Assembly: GCA_947632035.1 (NCBI GenBank)
Contig: CANRNR010000009.1
Location: forward strand, 1-64,000
Direction: 5' to 3'
DNA: 64,000 bases
From: an uncultured Clostridia bacterium
GTDB taxonomy: Bacteria; Bacillota; Clostridia; TANB77; CAG-508
Part shown: piece after piece, positions 18,881-27,869 of the stretch
Position numbering within the stretch: the first letter of the stretch is position 1
Layout of the letters: every line of letters starts with the position of its first letter
Translations under genes and position numbers: made by a program
Notes under the pieces: generated by a model
What the model was told of the DNA's origin: nothing
Seen by the model: only the letters and a program-made list of their open reading frames with translations
Database searches by the model: none

Positions 18881-18909
18881 TTGACTTTTTTATAAAAATG
18901 CCTTATACT
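18881..18909 (+). promoter_or_regulatory. tRNA promoter
   Basis: TTGACT (18881-18886), a 17-base spacer and TATACT (18904-18909), 19 bases before tRNA-Met. Confidence 0.8.
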
Positions 18910-18927
18910 AAAGTCTGCATGACAAAT

Positions 18928-19004
18928 GCGCCATTAGCTCAGTTGGTCAGAGCAACCGGCTCATAACCGGTGGGTCCAAGGTTCGAATCCTTGATGGCGC
19001 ACCA
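18928..19004 (+). tRNA. tRNA-Met (CAT), elongator type
   Basis: A 77-base cloverleaf with encoded CCA. The acceptor stem GCGCCAT / ATGGCGC is fully paired, so this is not an initiator tRNA, which has a C1-A72 mismatch. The anticodon loop is CTCATAA. The body closely resembles clostridial elongator tRNA-Met. A tRNA-Ile with modified CAU anticodon is the less likely alternative. Confidence 0.92.
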
Positions 19005-19075
19005 ATTTGACTTTAAAAATATTTAATTTATATTAAGTATAACTTTAAGTCTTTTTGAAAATAATATAAATATAT

Positions 19076-19411
19076 GGGTAGGTGGCCGAGTGGCTAAAGG
19101 CGGCAGACTGTAGGCTTTGATTTTTAAATCAAAAAATCAAGAATTGCAGCCTATATGAGTAATCATATAGTGAATAATCTGGCTAATTCGGGGAAGTCTT
19201 AACAGAATTAAGCTGATGATAATCCCGAGCTAAAATTTAAATTTTAAAAATTTGAATTTAAGTGTAGAGACTTTATACCAGGTATCTTATAAATCAAAAT
19301 AAGATAAAGAGAAAGTCCAGACTACAAACATTTAAATGGTAGTGAAAACTATAGTAGTAAGAAATCTGTTCTCATTTGAGTACGATGGTTCGAATCCATC
19401 CCTGCCCACCA
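19076..19411 (+). tRNA. tRNA-Tyr (GTA) interrupted by a group I intron
   Basis: Exon 1 (19076-19111) and exon 2 (19362-19411) join to an 86-base type II tRNA. The acceptor stem is GGGTAGG / CCTGCCC, the variable arm is long and CCA is encoded. The joined anticodon loop is CTGTAAA with anticodon GTA (Tyr). The break lies between U35 and A36, inside the anticodon itself, so no functional tRNA exists before splicing. It probably shares the promoter of the upstream tRNA-Met, 71 bases away. QueH, which helps build queuosine at G34 of this tRNA, is also encoded in the window (61161-62196). Confidence 0.93.
19112..19361 (+). other. Group I self-splicing intron in tRNA-Tyr
   Basis: A 250-nt intron without ORF. 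The P1 helix can form with exon bases CTGT and intron GCAG, giving the canonical U-G pair at the 5' splice site; the last intron base is G (19361). P2 is a perfect 8-bp stem CTATATGA / TCATATAG with a GTAA loop. The P and Q elements are AATTCGGGGAAG and AATCCCGAGCTAA. The R and S elements are GTAGAGACT and GAAAGTCC, which pair as P7. P5 (CTTAA / TTAAG) and P8 (TATCTTAT / ATAAGATA) are evident. All core parts occur in the right order. Confidence 0.92.
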
Positions 19412-19609
19412 GAAAAGCAAGCAAAAAGCTTGCTTTAAAAGTACATTGTATTACGAACAAAAGTTTTAATCAAATTGAAGACTATACCCAAATTGCATTT
19501 TATGGGAAAAAGTGGTATAATAAAAGTTACAAGCAATTAGCTTTTTATATAGATAATCCTTAATATTTACATGAGGAAAAAACATATTAATAATTTAGGA
19601 GGATTAATC

Positions 19610-20032
19610 ATGAAACGGACAGGAAAGGTTATCTACATTTTGTTAATGTTCTTTTTATCAGCTCTTGCAATGATTTCTCTGGCATTCAATACTGAAAGCA
19701 TAGTCGTCTTCATATTCTGTGTTGCATCAGCAGTTGTAACTGTATATGCAGTAGCAACTAATTTTGTACACTATGCAGTAAAAGTGCAAACATGTGAGAA
19801 AGAAGGGAAAAAGTATCAAGACAAAGGACCGAGCAAAGCTCTGGTTATAATGCTATTTGAGGGTTTGATAATCCTCATGATACGTTCCTTTGGAAGAGTC
19901 ACAATTACACAATTCATAGCATATATCATAGGTATCTTTGCAATAGGAATTGGGATATGGCTTTATGCTAAAGAAATTGATTTGGCAGAGTATAATGTAA
20001 CAGAGCTAAGAGAACAATCAAAAGAACATTAA
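19610..20032 (+). CDS. Small multi-pass membrane protein, possibly acquired
   Basis: I do not recognise this 141-residue protein. The start ATG 19610 (MKRTGKVIY) follows AGGAGG; ATG 19571 lacks a binding site. Four membrane segments are visible, including YILLMFFLSALAMISLAF, ESIVVFIFCVASAVVTVYAV, ALVIMLFEGLIILMI and FIAYIIGIFAIGIGIWLY. Codon 3 is CGG and reads as ordinary arginine: shifting there gives an early stop. More codons end in C or G than in its neighbours. It lies just after a tRNA pair, a common insertion site, so lateral acquisition is plausible. Confidence 0.75.
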   Translation: MKRTGKVIYILLMFFLSALAMISLAFNTESIVVFIFCVASAVVTVYAVATNFVHYAVKVQTCEKEGKKYQDKGPSKALVIMLFEGLIILMIRSFGRVTITQFIAYIIGIFAIGIGIWLYAKEIDLAEYNVTELREQSKEH

Positions 20033-20043
20033 CCACGTTTCAA

Positions 20044-20079
20044 ACAGATGACACAAATTTTTATGATGTGTCATCTGTT
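20044..20079 (+). terminator. Rho-independent terminator
   Basis: A 13-bp stem AACAGATGACACA / TGTGTCATCTGTT followed by a T-run. Confidence 0.92.
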
Positions 20080-20197
20080 TTTTAAGTATAAGTTTAAATT
20101 AAATAGAAAATATCATTAAAAACTTGTAATCTATACTAAAAAATGATAAAATTTAGAAGTATTATAAGTAGAATCGATAAATGAAGGGAGAAATTCT

Positions 20198-21116
20198 TTG
20201 GATAAAGAAAAAATTTATCAGTTACTTACGCAAGAATTTGACACTAGTTGTGTTAAAAAAGATGAATTAATGTCTCGGTCATACCTCTTTTAAAATAGGT
20301 GGAATAGCAGACATATTTGTAATAATAAAAAATGAAGAAACATTAAAGTTTATATTGAAACTAGTTCAAAATCAAAATATTCCTTTAACTATATTAGGTA
20401 ATGGAACAAATATATTAGTAAAAGATAATGGAATAAGAGGAATTGTTGCTAAAATAGAATTAGATAGTATAGAAATACAAAAAGATAAAGATTCAGCAAT
20501 TGTAACTTTAGGTGCAGGCGTAAAAAATGCAATATTAGCACAAAAACTTTTACAAGAAGAAATTGCGGGATTTGAATTTGCAGCAGGTATTCCTGGAACT
20601 ATTGGCGGAGCAGTTTATATGAATGCAGGAGCTTATGGTGGAGAAATGAAAGATATAGTTACAGAAGTAACATATATGGATGAAAATGCAAATATACATA
20701 CGATTACTAATGAAGATTGTGAATTTGATTATAGACATAGCATTTTTTCTAAAATGAATGTTACTATTACAAAGGTAAAACTTAAATTACCTTATGGTAA
20801 TAAAGAAGAAATAAAACAAAAAATGGACGCTAATGCTAAGAGCAGAAGTGAAAAGCAACCAATTCAAATGCCAAGTGCAGGTAGTACTTTTAAAAGAGGA
20901 AAAGATTTTATAACAGCAATGCTTATTGATGAGTGTGGACTTAAGGGTTATAAAATAGGAGGAGCACAAGTATCCACTTTACATGCGGGCTTCTTAGTAA
21001 ATGCTGGTGGAGCAACTGCTAAAGATATGTTAAATTTAATAGAATATATACAAAAGACAGTACTTGAAAAATGTGGTAAAGAAATAGAACTAGAAGTAAA
21101 AGTGATAGGAGAATAG
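20198..21116 (+). CDS. murB: UDP-N-acetylenolpyruvoylglucosamine reductase, needs +1 recoding at CGGT
   Basis: Reduces UDP-GlcNAc-enolpyruvate to UDP-MurNAc in peptidoglycan synthesis. It starts at TTG 20198 after AGGGAG. Codon 27 is CGG (20276-20278), after which the zero frame stops five codons on. Reading CGGT as glycine gives LMSG-HTSFKIGG and a continuous 305-residue protein, the normal length for MurB. The FAD-binding HTSFKIGG and GNGTNILV, the catalytic-site AGIPGTIGGAVYMNAGAYG and PSAGSTFKR are all intact downstream. yvcK follows after four bases. Without recoding only the part from ATG 20355 could be made, lacking the FAD site. Confidence 0.93.
20276..20279 (+). other. Quadruplet CGGT recoding site in murB
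   Basis: Preceding codon TCT (Ser), then CGGT read as Gly, then CAT. Zero-frame reading ends at TAA within five codons. Confidence 0.88.
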
Positions 21117-21120
21117 ATTT

Positions 21121-22944
21121 ATGAAAGGTATTTTAAAATGGTTTCGCTCTAGCACAAAAATGAAAAGATGGATGTTGCTAGTTTTAGTGGGAATTTTATT
21201 ATGTTGCTATGGAGTAGCCAAAATATTAACAGAAGAAGTATTAGATTTTATGCCATTATTTAAAATAATAGCATGCTTTGTTATAGGTTTTATTTTTGTA
21301 ATTTCTGGTATGATTCATATGCAAAAAAGAACACTAGAATTATTTGTTGAGGAAACAGACAATAGAATAGATGATAAAAAAACACAAGTAAAAAGCTTAA
21401 TATATAATAAAAAAGTATTTGATCAAGGACCAAAAATTGTAGCAATTGGTGGAGGAAAAGGGCTTAATTCAGTATTAAAGGGCCTAAAAAAATATACCGA
21501 TAATTTAACTGCTATTGTTACTGTATCAGATTATGGAGAAATTATTCCAGAATCAAGAAGATTACTTAAAACGATGCCTTTAGATGATATTAAAGAAAGT
21601 CTAGTTGCACTTTCAGAAGATGAAAATATAATGAATAATTTGATGAATCTACAATTTAAACAAGGTAGATTAAAAGATTTATCTTTTAGTGATATTTATT
21701 TATTAGGAATGAAGGAACTAAGTGGAGAATTTACACAATCAATAGAGCAAACAAATGCAGTTCTTAATATAACTGGAAAAGTACTTCCTGTTACATTAGA
21801 GGCAATACAAATTTGTGCAGAGTTGGAAGATGGAACTGTTATTGAAAATAGAGATAAAATTCCACAAGTAGTAAATGAGAAAGCAAGTAAAATTAGTAGA
21901 ATTTTTATAAATCCTACTAATTGCAAAGTAGCACCTGGTGTTTTAGAGGCAATTAGAGAAGCAGATGCAATTGTTATTGGACCTGGAAGTTTATATACAA
22001 ATGTAATACCAAACCTTTTAGTAAAAGGTGTAGCTAAAACAATTAAAGAAAGCAAAGCTTTTAAAATTTATGTAAGTAATCTTATGACAGAACCAGGGCA
22101 AACTGATTCATATACTTTATCTGATCACATAAAGGCAATAACTGATCATGCTGGAAAAGGTGTAATAGAATATTGTATTTATGATACTGGAGAAATAATG
22201 CCAGAAGTATTAAGAAGATATAATATGGAAGGTCAAGAATTAGTTGAAATAGATGCAGCAAAAGCAAAAGCAGAGGGTGTTAATTTAATGCAAAGAGAAA
22301 TTTCTCATTTAGAGGGAGAATATATTAGGCATAATCCAGATGCAATTGCAGCTTCTATTATTCAACTTATTTGTGATGATTTGAAATTTAAAGATATGCA
22401 AAATGATACCAAATATGTACTTTTAAATGATAGATTAAAAGATGCAAAGAAAAATTTAAAAACAAATAAGAAAAATAATAATATGAGACAGACTAAAAAA
22501 AGCCATGAAAAGAAAGACGAAAGTAAATTTTTCAAAAAGTATAAAGACAGAATAGAATCTATTCAAGAATCTGATATTAAAATGAAGGTAAAAGCAGGAA
22601 TACCAGTAGAAAAAAATGAAAATAAAAAAGGAAATGTAAAAAATAAAGAAAATAAAGAAAATAAAGATAATAAAGATAATAAAAAGAAAAAATCGATATT
22701 ACAGAATTTTAGAGAAAAAATAGTCAAAAATAATAATCAACAAAAGGATACTAAGTCAGTTAATACAAGTAAAAAGTCAGATGTAAGTAATACAAAAAAA
22801 GTAGCAACAGACTTAAATAAATCTAAAAAAGAGCAAGAGAAGGTCAAAAAACCACAACAAGTTGTTGGAAAACATAGTAAAGAACAACCAAAGAAAAAAA
22901 GTCATAAAATGACTAATAATAAAAAGAAAGCAGTAAAAAAATAA
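21121..22944 (+). CDS. YvcK-family gluconeogenesis/cell-shape factor with a long basic tail
   Basis: A 607-residue protein. The N-terminus has two membrane segments (MLLVLVGILLCCYGVAKIL and KIIACFVIGFIFVISGM). The YvcK/CofD-like domain begins near residue 103 with KIVAIGGGKGLNSVLKGLKK, followed by TVSDYGEI and GPGSLYTNVIPNLLV, and ends near 430. In Bacillus YvcK binds UDP-sugars and supports growth on gluconeogenic carbon and normal cell shape. Residues 440-607 are an unusual lysine- and asparagine-rich low-complexity tail that typical members lack. It is four bases from murB, so the pair is probably translated together. Confidence 0.9.
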   Translation: MKGILKWFRSSTKMKRWMLLVLVGILLCCYGVAKILTEEVLDFMPLFKIIACFVIGFIFVISGMIHMQKRTLELFVEETDNRIDDKKTQVKSLIYNKKVFDQGPKIVAIGGGKGLNSVLKGLKKYTDNLTAIVTVSDYGEIIPESRRLLKTMPLDDIKESLVALSEDENIMNNLMNLQFKQGRLKDLSFSDIYLLGMKELSGEFTQSIEQTNAVLNITGKVLPVTLEAIQICAELEDGTVIENRDKIPQVVNEKASKISRIFINPTNCKVAPGVLEAIREADAIVIGPGSLYTNVIPNLLVKGVAKTIKESKAFKIYVSNLMTEPGQTDSYTLSDHIKAITDHAGKGVIEYCIYDTGEIMPEVLRRYNMEGQELVEIDAAKAKAEGVNLMQREISHLEGEYIRHNPDAIAASIIQLICDDLKFKDMQNDTKYVLLNDRLKDAKKNLKTNKKNNNMRQTKKSHEKKDESKFFKKYKDRIESIQESDIKMKVKAGIPVEKNENKKGNVKNKENKENKDNKDNKKKKSILQNFREKIVKNNNQQKDTKSVNTSKKSDVSNTKKVATDLNKSKKEQEKVKKPQQVVGKHSKEQPKKKSHKMTNNKKKAVKK

Positions 22945-23008
22945 AAAATATTTATAAAAATAAAAACTGAATGAAATGAAACACAAGAAAAAGAAAGGAA
23001 AGATACAA

Positions 23009-25051
23009 ATGAAGTATGAAGGTAAAGATTTAGATTTGGAAATTGGAAGCAAAAAGGATTGGATTATCACAAATGGAATAGGTGGATATAGCAGTTCTAC
23101 AATATTAGGAATAAATACTAGAAAATATCATGGGTTACTAGTAGCACCATTAAATCCGCCAGGAAACAGATATGTAATTCTTTCAAAAGTTGATGAAAGC
23201 TTTGAAAGTGGAGAAAAAGAATACCAATTATATTCTAATATGGGAAAGAATTATATTTCAAAAGGATATCAATATTTAACTTCATTTGAAAAAGATTATG
23301 TTCCAATTTATACATATGAAGTAGATGGTGCGGTTATTAAAAAATTTATCTGCATGGATTATGGTAAAAATACAGTTTGCGTACTATATAGCATAAAGAA
23401 TAATTCTAAAAGAACAAAATTAAAGATAGCACCAATAATTAATTTTAGAGATTTTCATAGAACTACTCCAAATGCCAAGTTTGATTTAGTTCAAGACATA
23501 AAAGATAAAAAAGTAAAAATAATTATAAATGATAATAGGCAAACACCTCTTTATATGCATATTTCAGCAGGTAAATATGTACCACATGAAAATGACACAT
23601 TTAATAACATGTATTATATAGAAGAAGAAAAAAGAGGACAAGGTGCAGAGGAAAATTTAGCTGTACCAGGTGTTTATGAGGTAAAACTAAGAGCAAATGA
23701 AGAAAAATACATAACATTTACTTTTTCATTAGAAGAAAATATAGAAGAGATAGATGGAAGAAATATTATAAGTCAAGAGATAGCTAGAATAACAGGCATT
23801 GTATATGATACAGGTTTATTAGATGAAAAGAAAAAATATACAGATCAATATAAAAAGTTAATAAGAGACTTTATAATGGCTACAGATAATTTTGTTGTGT
23901 ATAGACCATCGTTTGCATTGTATACTATTATAGCAGGTTATCCATGGTTTTTAGATTGGGGCAGGGATACTTTAATTTCATTTGAAGGATTATTATTAAC
24001 AACAAAAAGATTTAAAATAGCAAGGGAAGTCTTATTAACAACTATTAGAGATATAAAGTATGGTTTGGTTCCAAATGGTTATTCAGGTTATGATAATAGA
24101 CCATTATACAATAGTGTAGATGCATCACTTTTATTATTTGAACAAGTACAAAAATATTTAGAATATACACATGATTATGAATTTTTAAAAGAACAATTAT
24201 ACCAAGTATTAAAAAGAATAATAGAGAGTTATAAAAATGGTATAGATTTAGATGGAAATAATATCTGGTTAGATTTAGAAGATGGTTTACTTTCTTCTGG
24301 AACACCATATACACAAAATACATGGATGGATGCAAAAATTGGAAACAAAGTAGTAACACCTAGAAATGGAAAAGCTGTTGAGATAAATGCATTATGGTAT
24401 AATGCCCTATGTATAATGGCAGAATTTGCAAAGCTATATAAAGAAAAAGAACTAGAAAAAGAATATAGAGAATTGGCCAAAAAATGTAAAGAGAATTTTA
24501 TGCAAAAATTCTATAACAAAAAAAGAAAAAGTTTAGATGATGTATTAGGTGATAATAAAATAAGACCAAATCAATTATTTGCAATAGGTTTGTCACATCC
24601 AATTATGGAACCTAACTTAGAAGAAACGAAAGAAATATTTGAAACAGTTACTAAAAAACTATTAACACCATATGGATTAAAAACATTGGCAAAAGGTGAA
24701 CCTGGATACAGAGAAATATATGAGGGCGATCAATTAAAAAGGGATATGAGTTATCACCAAGGAATTACTTGGCCATGGCTTTTGGGAATATATTCAGATA
24801 GCTTTTGCAATATTATAAAAGCAGAAAAAAATAAAGCAACAAAGAAAGAGCTACAGGAAAAATACAAAAAGTTCATACAAGATATAGAAAATATCTTTTA
24901 TGAAGAAATGAATAATCGTTCTACAGTTGGAAGTATAAGTGAAATTTATGATTCAACAAAGCCATATGAAGCAAAAGGAGCATTTGCTCAAGCTTGGTCA
25001 GTAGCAGAAATCTTTAGAATCATAATAAAATATCATAGAGAAAACGACTAA
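23009..25051 (+). CDS. Glycogen debranching enzyme (amylo-alpha-1,6-glucosidase)
   Basis: A 680-residue protein with an N-terminal GDE_N domain (DWIITNGIGGYSSSTILG, NTRKYHGLLVAP) and a C-terminal (alpha/alpha)6 GDE_C domain. Catalytic-region motifs are AGYPWFLDWGRDTLIS near 300-315, NTWMDAKIG, KAVEINALWYNAL and YHQGITWPWLLG. It removes alpha-1,6 branches during glycogen breakdown. I start at ATG 23009 after AAAGGAAAG. ATG 22976 adds only basic residues and lies before the ribosome binding site. No other glycogen gene is visible nearby. Confidence 0.92.
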   Translation: MKYEGKDLDLEIGSKKDWIITNGIGGYSSSTILGINTRKYHGLLVAPLNPPGNRYVILSKVDESFESGEKEYQLYSNMGKNYISKGYQYLTSFEKDYVPIYTYEVDGAVIKKFICMDYGKNTVCVLYSIKNNSKRTKLKIAPIINFRDFHRTTPNAKFDLVQDIKDKKVKIIINDNRQTPLYMHISAGKYVPHENDTFNNMYYIEEEKRGQGAEENLAVPGVYEVKLRANEEKYITFTFSLEENIEEIDGRNIISQEIARITGIVYDTGLLDEKKKYTDQYKKLIRDFIMATDNFVVYRPSFALYTIIAGYPWFLDWGRDTLISFEGLLLTTKRFKIAREVLLTTIRDIKYGLVPNGYSGYDNRPLYNSVDASLLLFEQVQKYLEYTHDYEFLKEQLYQVLKRIIESYKNGIDLDGNNIWLDLEDGLLSSGTPYTQNTWMDAKIGNKVVTPRNGKAVEINALWYNALCIMAEFAKLYKEKELEKEYRELAKKCKENFMQKFYNKKRKSLDDVLGDNKIRPNQLFAIGLSHPIMEPNLEETKEIFETVTKKLLTPYGLKTLAKGEPGYREIYEGDQLKRDMSYHQGITWPWLLGIYSDSFCNIIKAEKNKATKKELQEKYKKFIQDIENIFYEEMNNRSTVGSISEIYDSTKPYEAKGAFAQAWSVAEIFRIIIKYHREND

Positions 25052-25169
25052 ATTAAAAATAAAAATAAAAAACAAATAAAAATATAAATTGAAATAAAAA
25101 ATATAATACTTTCAGTTAAATCTAAATTAATAATAGTGAAAAATAATTGAAAGAAGAAGGAAGTAACAA

Positions 25170-25655
25170 ATGAGAATACTAGGTATAGACCCAGGATTTG
25201 CAATAACAGGTTATAGTATTATTGATTATATTGGAAATAAATTTAAGCTTATAACATCTGGTGCAGTACTTACAAAAGCAGGAGAATCTTTTCCACAAAG
25301 ATTATTAAAACTAAACAATGATTTAGAAGATATAATAGATACATATAAGCCTGATGCTATATCAGTAGAAGAATTATTCTTCAATAATAATGCAAAAACT
25401 GCAATAAATGTTGCACAAGCAAGAGGTGTTATTCTAGTAGTAGGATGTAGAAAAGGAATACCTACGTATGAATATACTCCACTTCAAATAAAACAAGCAG
25501 TAGTAGGATATGGTAGAGCAGATAAAATACAAGTACAAAAAATGGTAAAAACCATTTTAAATGTAGAAAGCTTGCCAAAGTTAGATGATACAACAGATAG
25601 TATGGCAGCGGCCATTTGCCATGCACATTCAGCAAAATTTGCAGAAAAATTGTAA
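25170..25655 (+). CDS. ruvC: Holliday junction endodeoxyribonuclease RuvC
   Basis: Resolves Holliday junctions with RuvAB. The 161 residues carry the first catalytic aspartate in ILGIDPGFAITGY (D7), a glutamate in SVEELFF (near 67) and the late acidic pair in DDTTDSMAAAICHAH (near 138-141). The ribosome binding site is AGAAGGAAG. ruvB is present at 60069 but no ruvA is seen in the window, so the ruv genes are scattered. holA starts 31 bases downstream. Confidence 0.96.
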   Translation: MRILGIDPGFAITGYSIIDYIGNKFKLITSGAVLTKAGESFPQRLLKLNNDLEDIIDTYKPDAISVEELFFNNNAKTAINVAQARGVILVVGCRKGIPTYEYTPLQIKQAVVGYGRADKIQVQKMVKTILNVESLPKLDDTTDSMAAAICHAHSAKFAEKL

Positions 25656-25686
25656 AAATAATAAATAGAGAAAGGTAAATCTTATA

Positions 25687-26764
25687 ATGTCTATATACTT
25701 AATGTATGGTGAAGAAACATATCTTTTAGAATCAAAAGTAAAAAAGCTAAAAAAAGATTTTGGAGAATTAATTGCAGGAATTAACTATATACAAATTGAT
25801 GAAGAAAACGCGGAAAATCTTATTTCAGATTTAGAAACACCTGCATTTGGATTTCCTAAGAAATTAATAATAGCTAAAAATACAGGATTATTTAAAAAAG
25901 AAAAAAAGACATCTTCAAAATCAAAAGCTAACAAAAAAGATAATGATAGTAGTGATATAGAAGAACAAAATGAAAGTAGTGCATTAAATAAAAAAAGTAA
26001 AAAGTCAAATGTAACAAACGAAAAAATGACATTACAAGAAAAAGTGGCAAACTATATTGAAAATAATCAAGCTGAATTAAACGATACAGTAGATTTAATT
26101 TTTATAGAGCAAGAAGTAGAAAAAAATACATTATATCAAACTATTGAAAAAATAGGGGAAGTAAAAGAATTTGCACTTCTAAAGTTACCAGATTTAATTG
26201 CCAATTTAAAGAAGATTTGCTCTGCATACCAAGTAACAATAGATGATGCAACCTGCAAATATTTAGTAGAATGTTCACGGAACTAGTATGCAAGATTTAA
26301 TAAATGAAATTAGAAAACTCATAGAATACAAAGGTGCAGGAAATACTATTACAAAACAAGATATAGATAAGCTTTCTATAAAACAAATACAAGCAGTTAT
26401 TTTTGATTTAACAGACAATTTAGGCAAAAAGGAAACAGCAAAAGCACTAGAAGTATTACATGGATTAGTTATAAATAAAGAGCCAGTACAGAAGATTCTA
26501 ATTACACTTTATAACCATTTTAAAAAGTTATATATTGTAAAAATAGCAGAAAAGAATTATCAAGATTTAGCAGTAGCTATGAACTTAAAGCCTAATCAAA
26601 TGTTTTTAGTAAGCAAATATAAAATGCAATCTAAATATTTTTCTGAAGACGAGCTAAGAAAAATATTAGGAGAACTTATAGATTTAGATGCAAATTATAA
26701 AGTAGGATTAATTGATTTAGATGTTGGGTTAGAAGCAATACTTTGTAGATATTGCTCGAAATAA
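25687..26764 (+). CDS. holA: DNA polymerase III delta subunit, needs +1 recoding at CGGA
   Basis: The clamp-loader delta subunit that opens the sliding clamp. Codon 198 is CGG (26278-26280); the zero frame then stops two codons later. Reading CGGA as glycine gives VECSG-TSMQDLINEIRKL, the conserved junction between the AAA+ lid and the C-terminal domain, and a 358-residue protein. The N-terminus MSIYLMYGEETYLLESKV fits HolA. A lysine- and serine-rich insert lies near 75-115. ATG 26288 could start the C-terminal piece alone, but that would lack the clamp-contact domain. It is an essential gene in bacteria tested, so a plain pseudogene is unlikely. Confidence 0.93.
26278..26281 (+). other. Quadruplet CGGA recoding site in holA
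   Basis: Preceding codon TCA (Ser), then CGGA read as Gly, then ACT AGT ATG. Zero-frame reading gives CGG AAC TAG. Confidence 0.88.
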
Positions 26765-26852
26765 TATTAGATGATGGAAGAACCTATAAAAGAAGATGAA
26801 TAAAAAATACCAAATTTTCCAATAATAAAAAAAGGAAGGATGGTATTTTTTT

Positions 26853-27794
26853 ATGATGAATTTTAGGACAGATTTAGCCTTAGAAAGAAGAGACTTATAC
26901 CGTAAAGCAAATAATATTGAAAGTGAAGTAGATGGAATAGAAACCGAAGAAGAAAATTATAATGAGAATATTAAAATTACGAAGGTAAAAGTATTAAATG
27001 AAAATGGAGAGCAAGCAATAGGAAAAAAGCAGGGAAACTATATTACAATAGATATTAAAAATATGAAAATAGCAGGAGAAGACGATATTCAAAAAGCATC
27101 AGAAGCCGTGACAAAAGAGTTAAAAAACTTGATAGCTAATTTAATAACAGAAAAAGATCCACTTTTAGTAGTAGGACTTGGCAATTTATATGTTACCCCG
27201 GATGCATTAGGACCAAAAGTAATACAAGATATAGATATAACAAGACATTTATTAACATATATGCCAGAAGTATTACCAGAAGGCACCAGAGAAGTAAGTG
27301 CGGTATCTCCTGGGGTACTTGGAACAACTGGAATTGAGACATTAGAGATTTTAAAAGGAATTGTTCAAAACATTCATCCTAAGTTACTAATAGTAATTGA
27401 TGCTTTAGCATCTAGAAGTATAGAAAGAATAAGTAGTAGCATACAAATTGCAGATACAGGAATTGTTCCAGGTGCAGGTGTTGGGAATGAAAGAAAAGAA
27501 CTTACGCAAAATACTTTAGGAATACCAGTAATTGCAATAGGTGTACCGACAGTTGTAGAAGCAGCTACAATAGCAGCAGATAGTCTGGATTTATTCATAA
27601 AAAAAGTTCAAGAAGAAGCAAAATCAAATGAATTTTTAAATCAATTACAAGAAGAAAATAAATATGAGATGATAAAAGAAGTGTTAGCACCAGAAGAATA
27701 TAATTTTATTGTAACACCAAAAGAAATTGATGAGCTGATTGAAAATATGTCAAGTGTTGTAGCAAGAGGAATAAATTTTGCAACTCAAAAATAG
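26853..27794 (+). CDS. gpr: GPR endopeptidase (spore germination protease)
   Basis: Degrades small acid-soluble proteins that coat spore DNA during germination. It is made as a zymogen in the developing spore, and the N-terminus FRTDLALERRDLY is the family signature, preceding the autocleaved propeptide. Also present are VVGLGNLYVTPDALGPKV near 106-123, VSPGVLGTTGIET and IGVPTVVEAATIAAD. The 313-residue length fits. The start could be ATG 26853 or ATG 26856. With sigK and the CotF-like genes this shows a spore former. Expression from a sigma-G-type promoter would be expected, but I did not identify one. Confidence 0.95.
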   Translation: MMNFRTDLALERRDLYRKANNIESEVDGIETEEENYNENIKITKVKVLNENGEQAIGKKQGNYITIDIKNMKIAGEDDIQKASEAVTKELKNLIANLITEKDPLLVVGLGNLYVTPDALGPKVIQDIDITRHLLTYMPEVLPEGTREVSAVSPGVLGTTGIETLEILKGIVQNIHPKLLIVIDALASRSIERISSSIQIADTGIVPGAGVGNERKELTQNTLGIPVIAIGVPTVVEAATIAADSLDLFIKKVQEEAKSNEFLNQLQEENKYEMIKEVLAPEEYNFIVTPKEIDELIENMSSVVARGINFATQK

Positions 27795-27869
27795 GTAATA
27801 AAGATAAACATAATATATAATAAATTTTACAGAAAAGTATAGCAAAATCAAAAAGAGGTTATTTTGGTT

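Noticed and set aside
19336..19563. 75-codon ORF after the tRNA pair
   Set aside because: It overlaps the group I intron and the tRNA-Tyr exon 2 and has no ribosome binding site.
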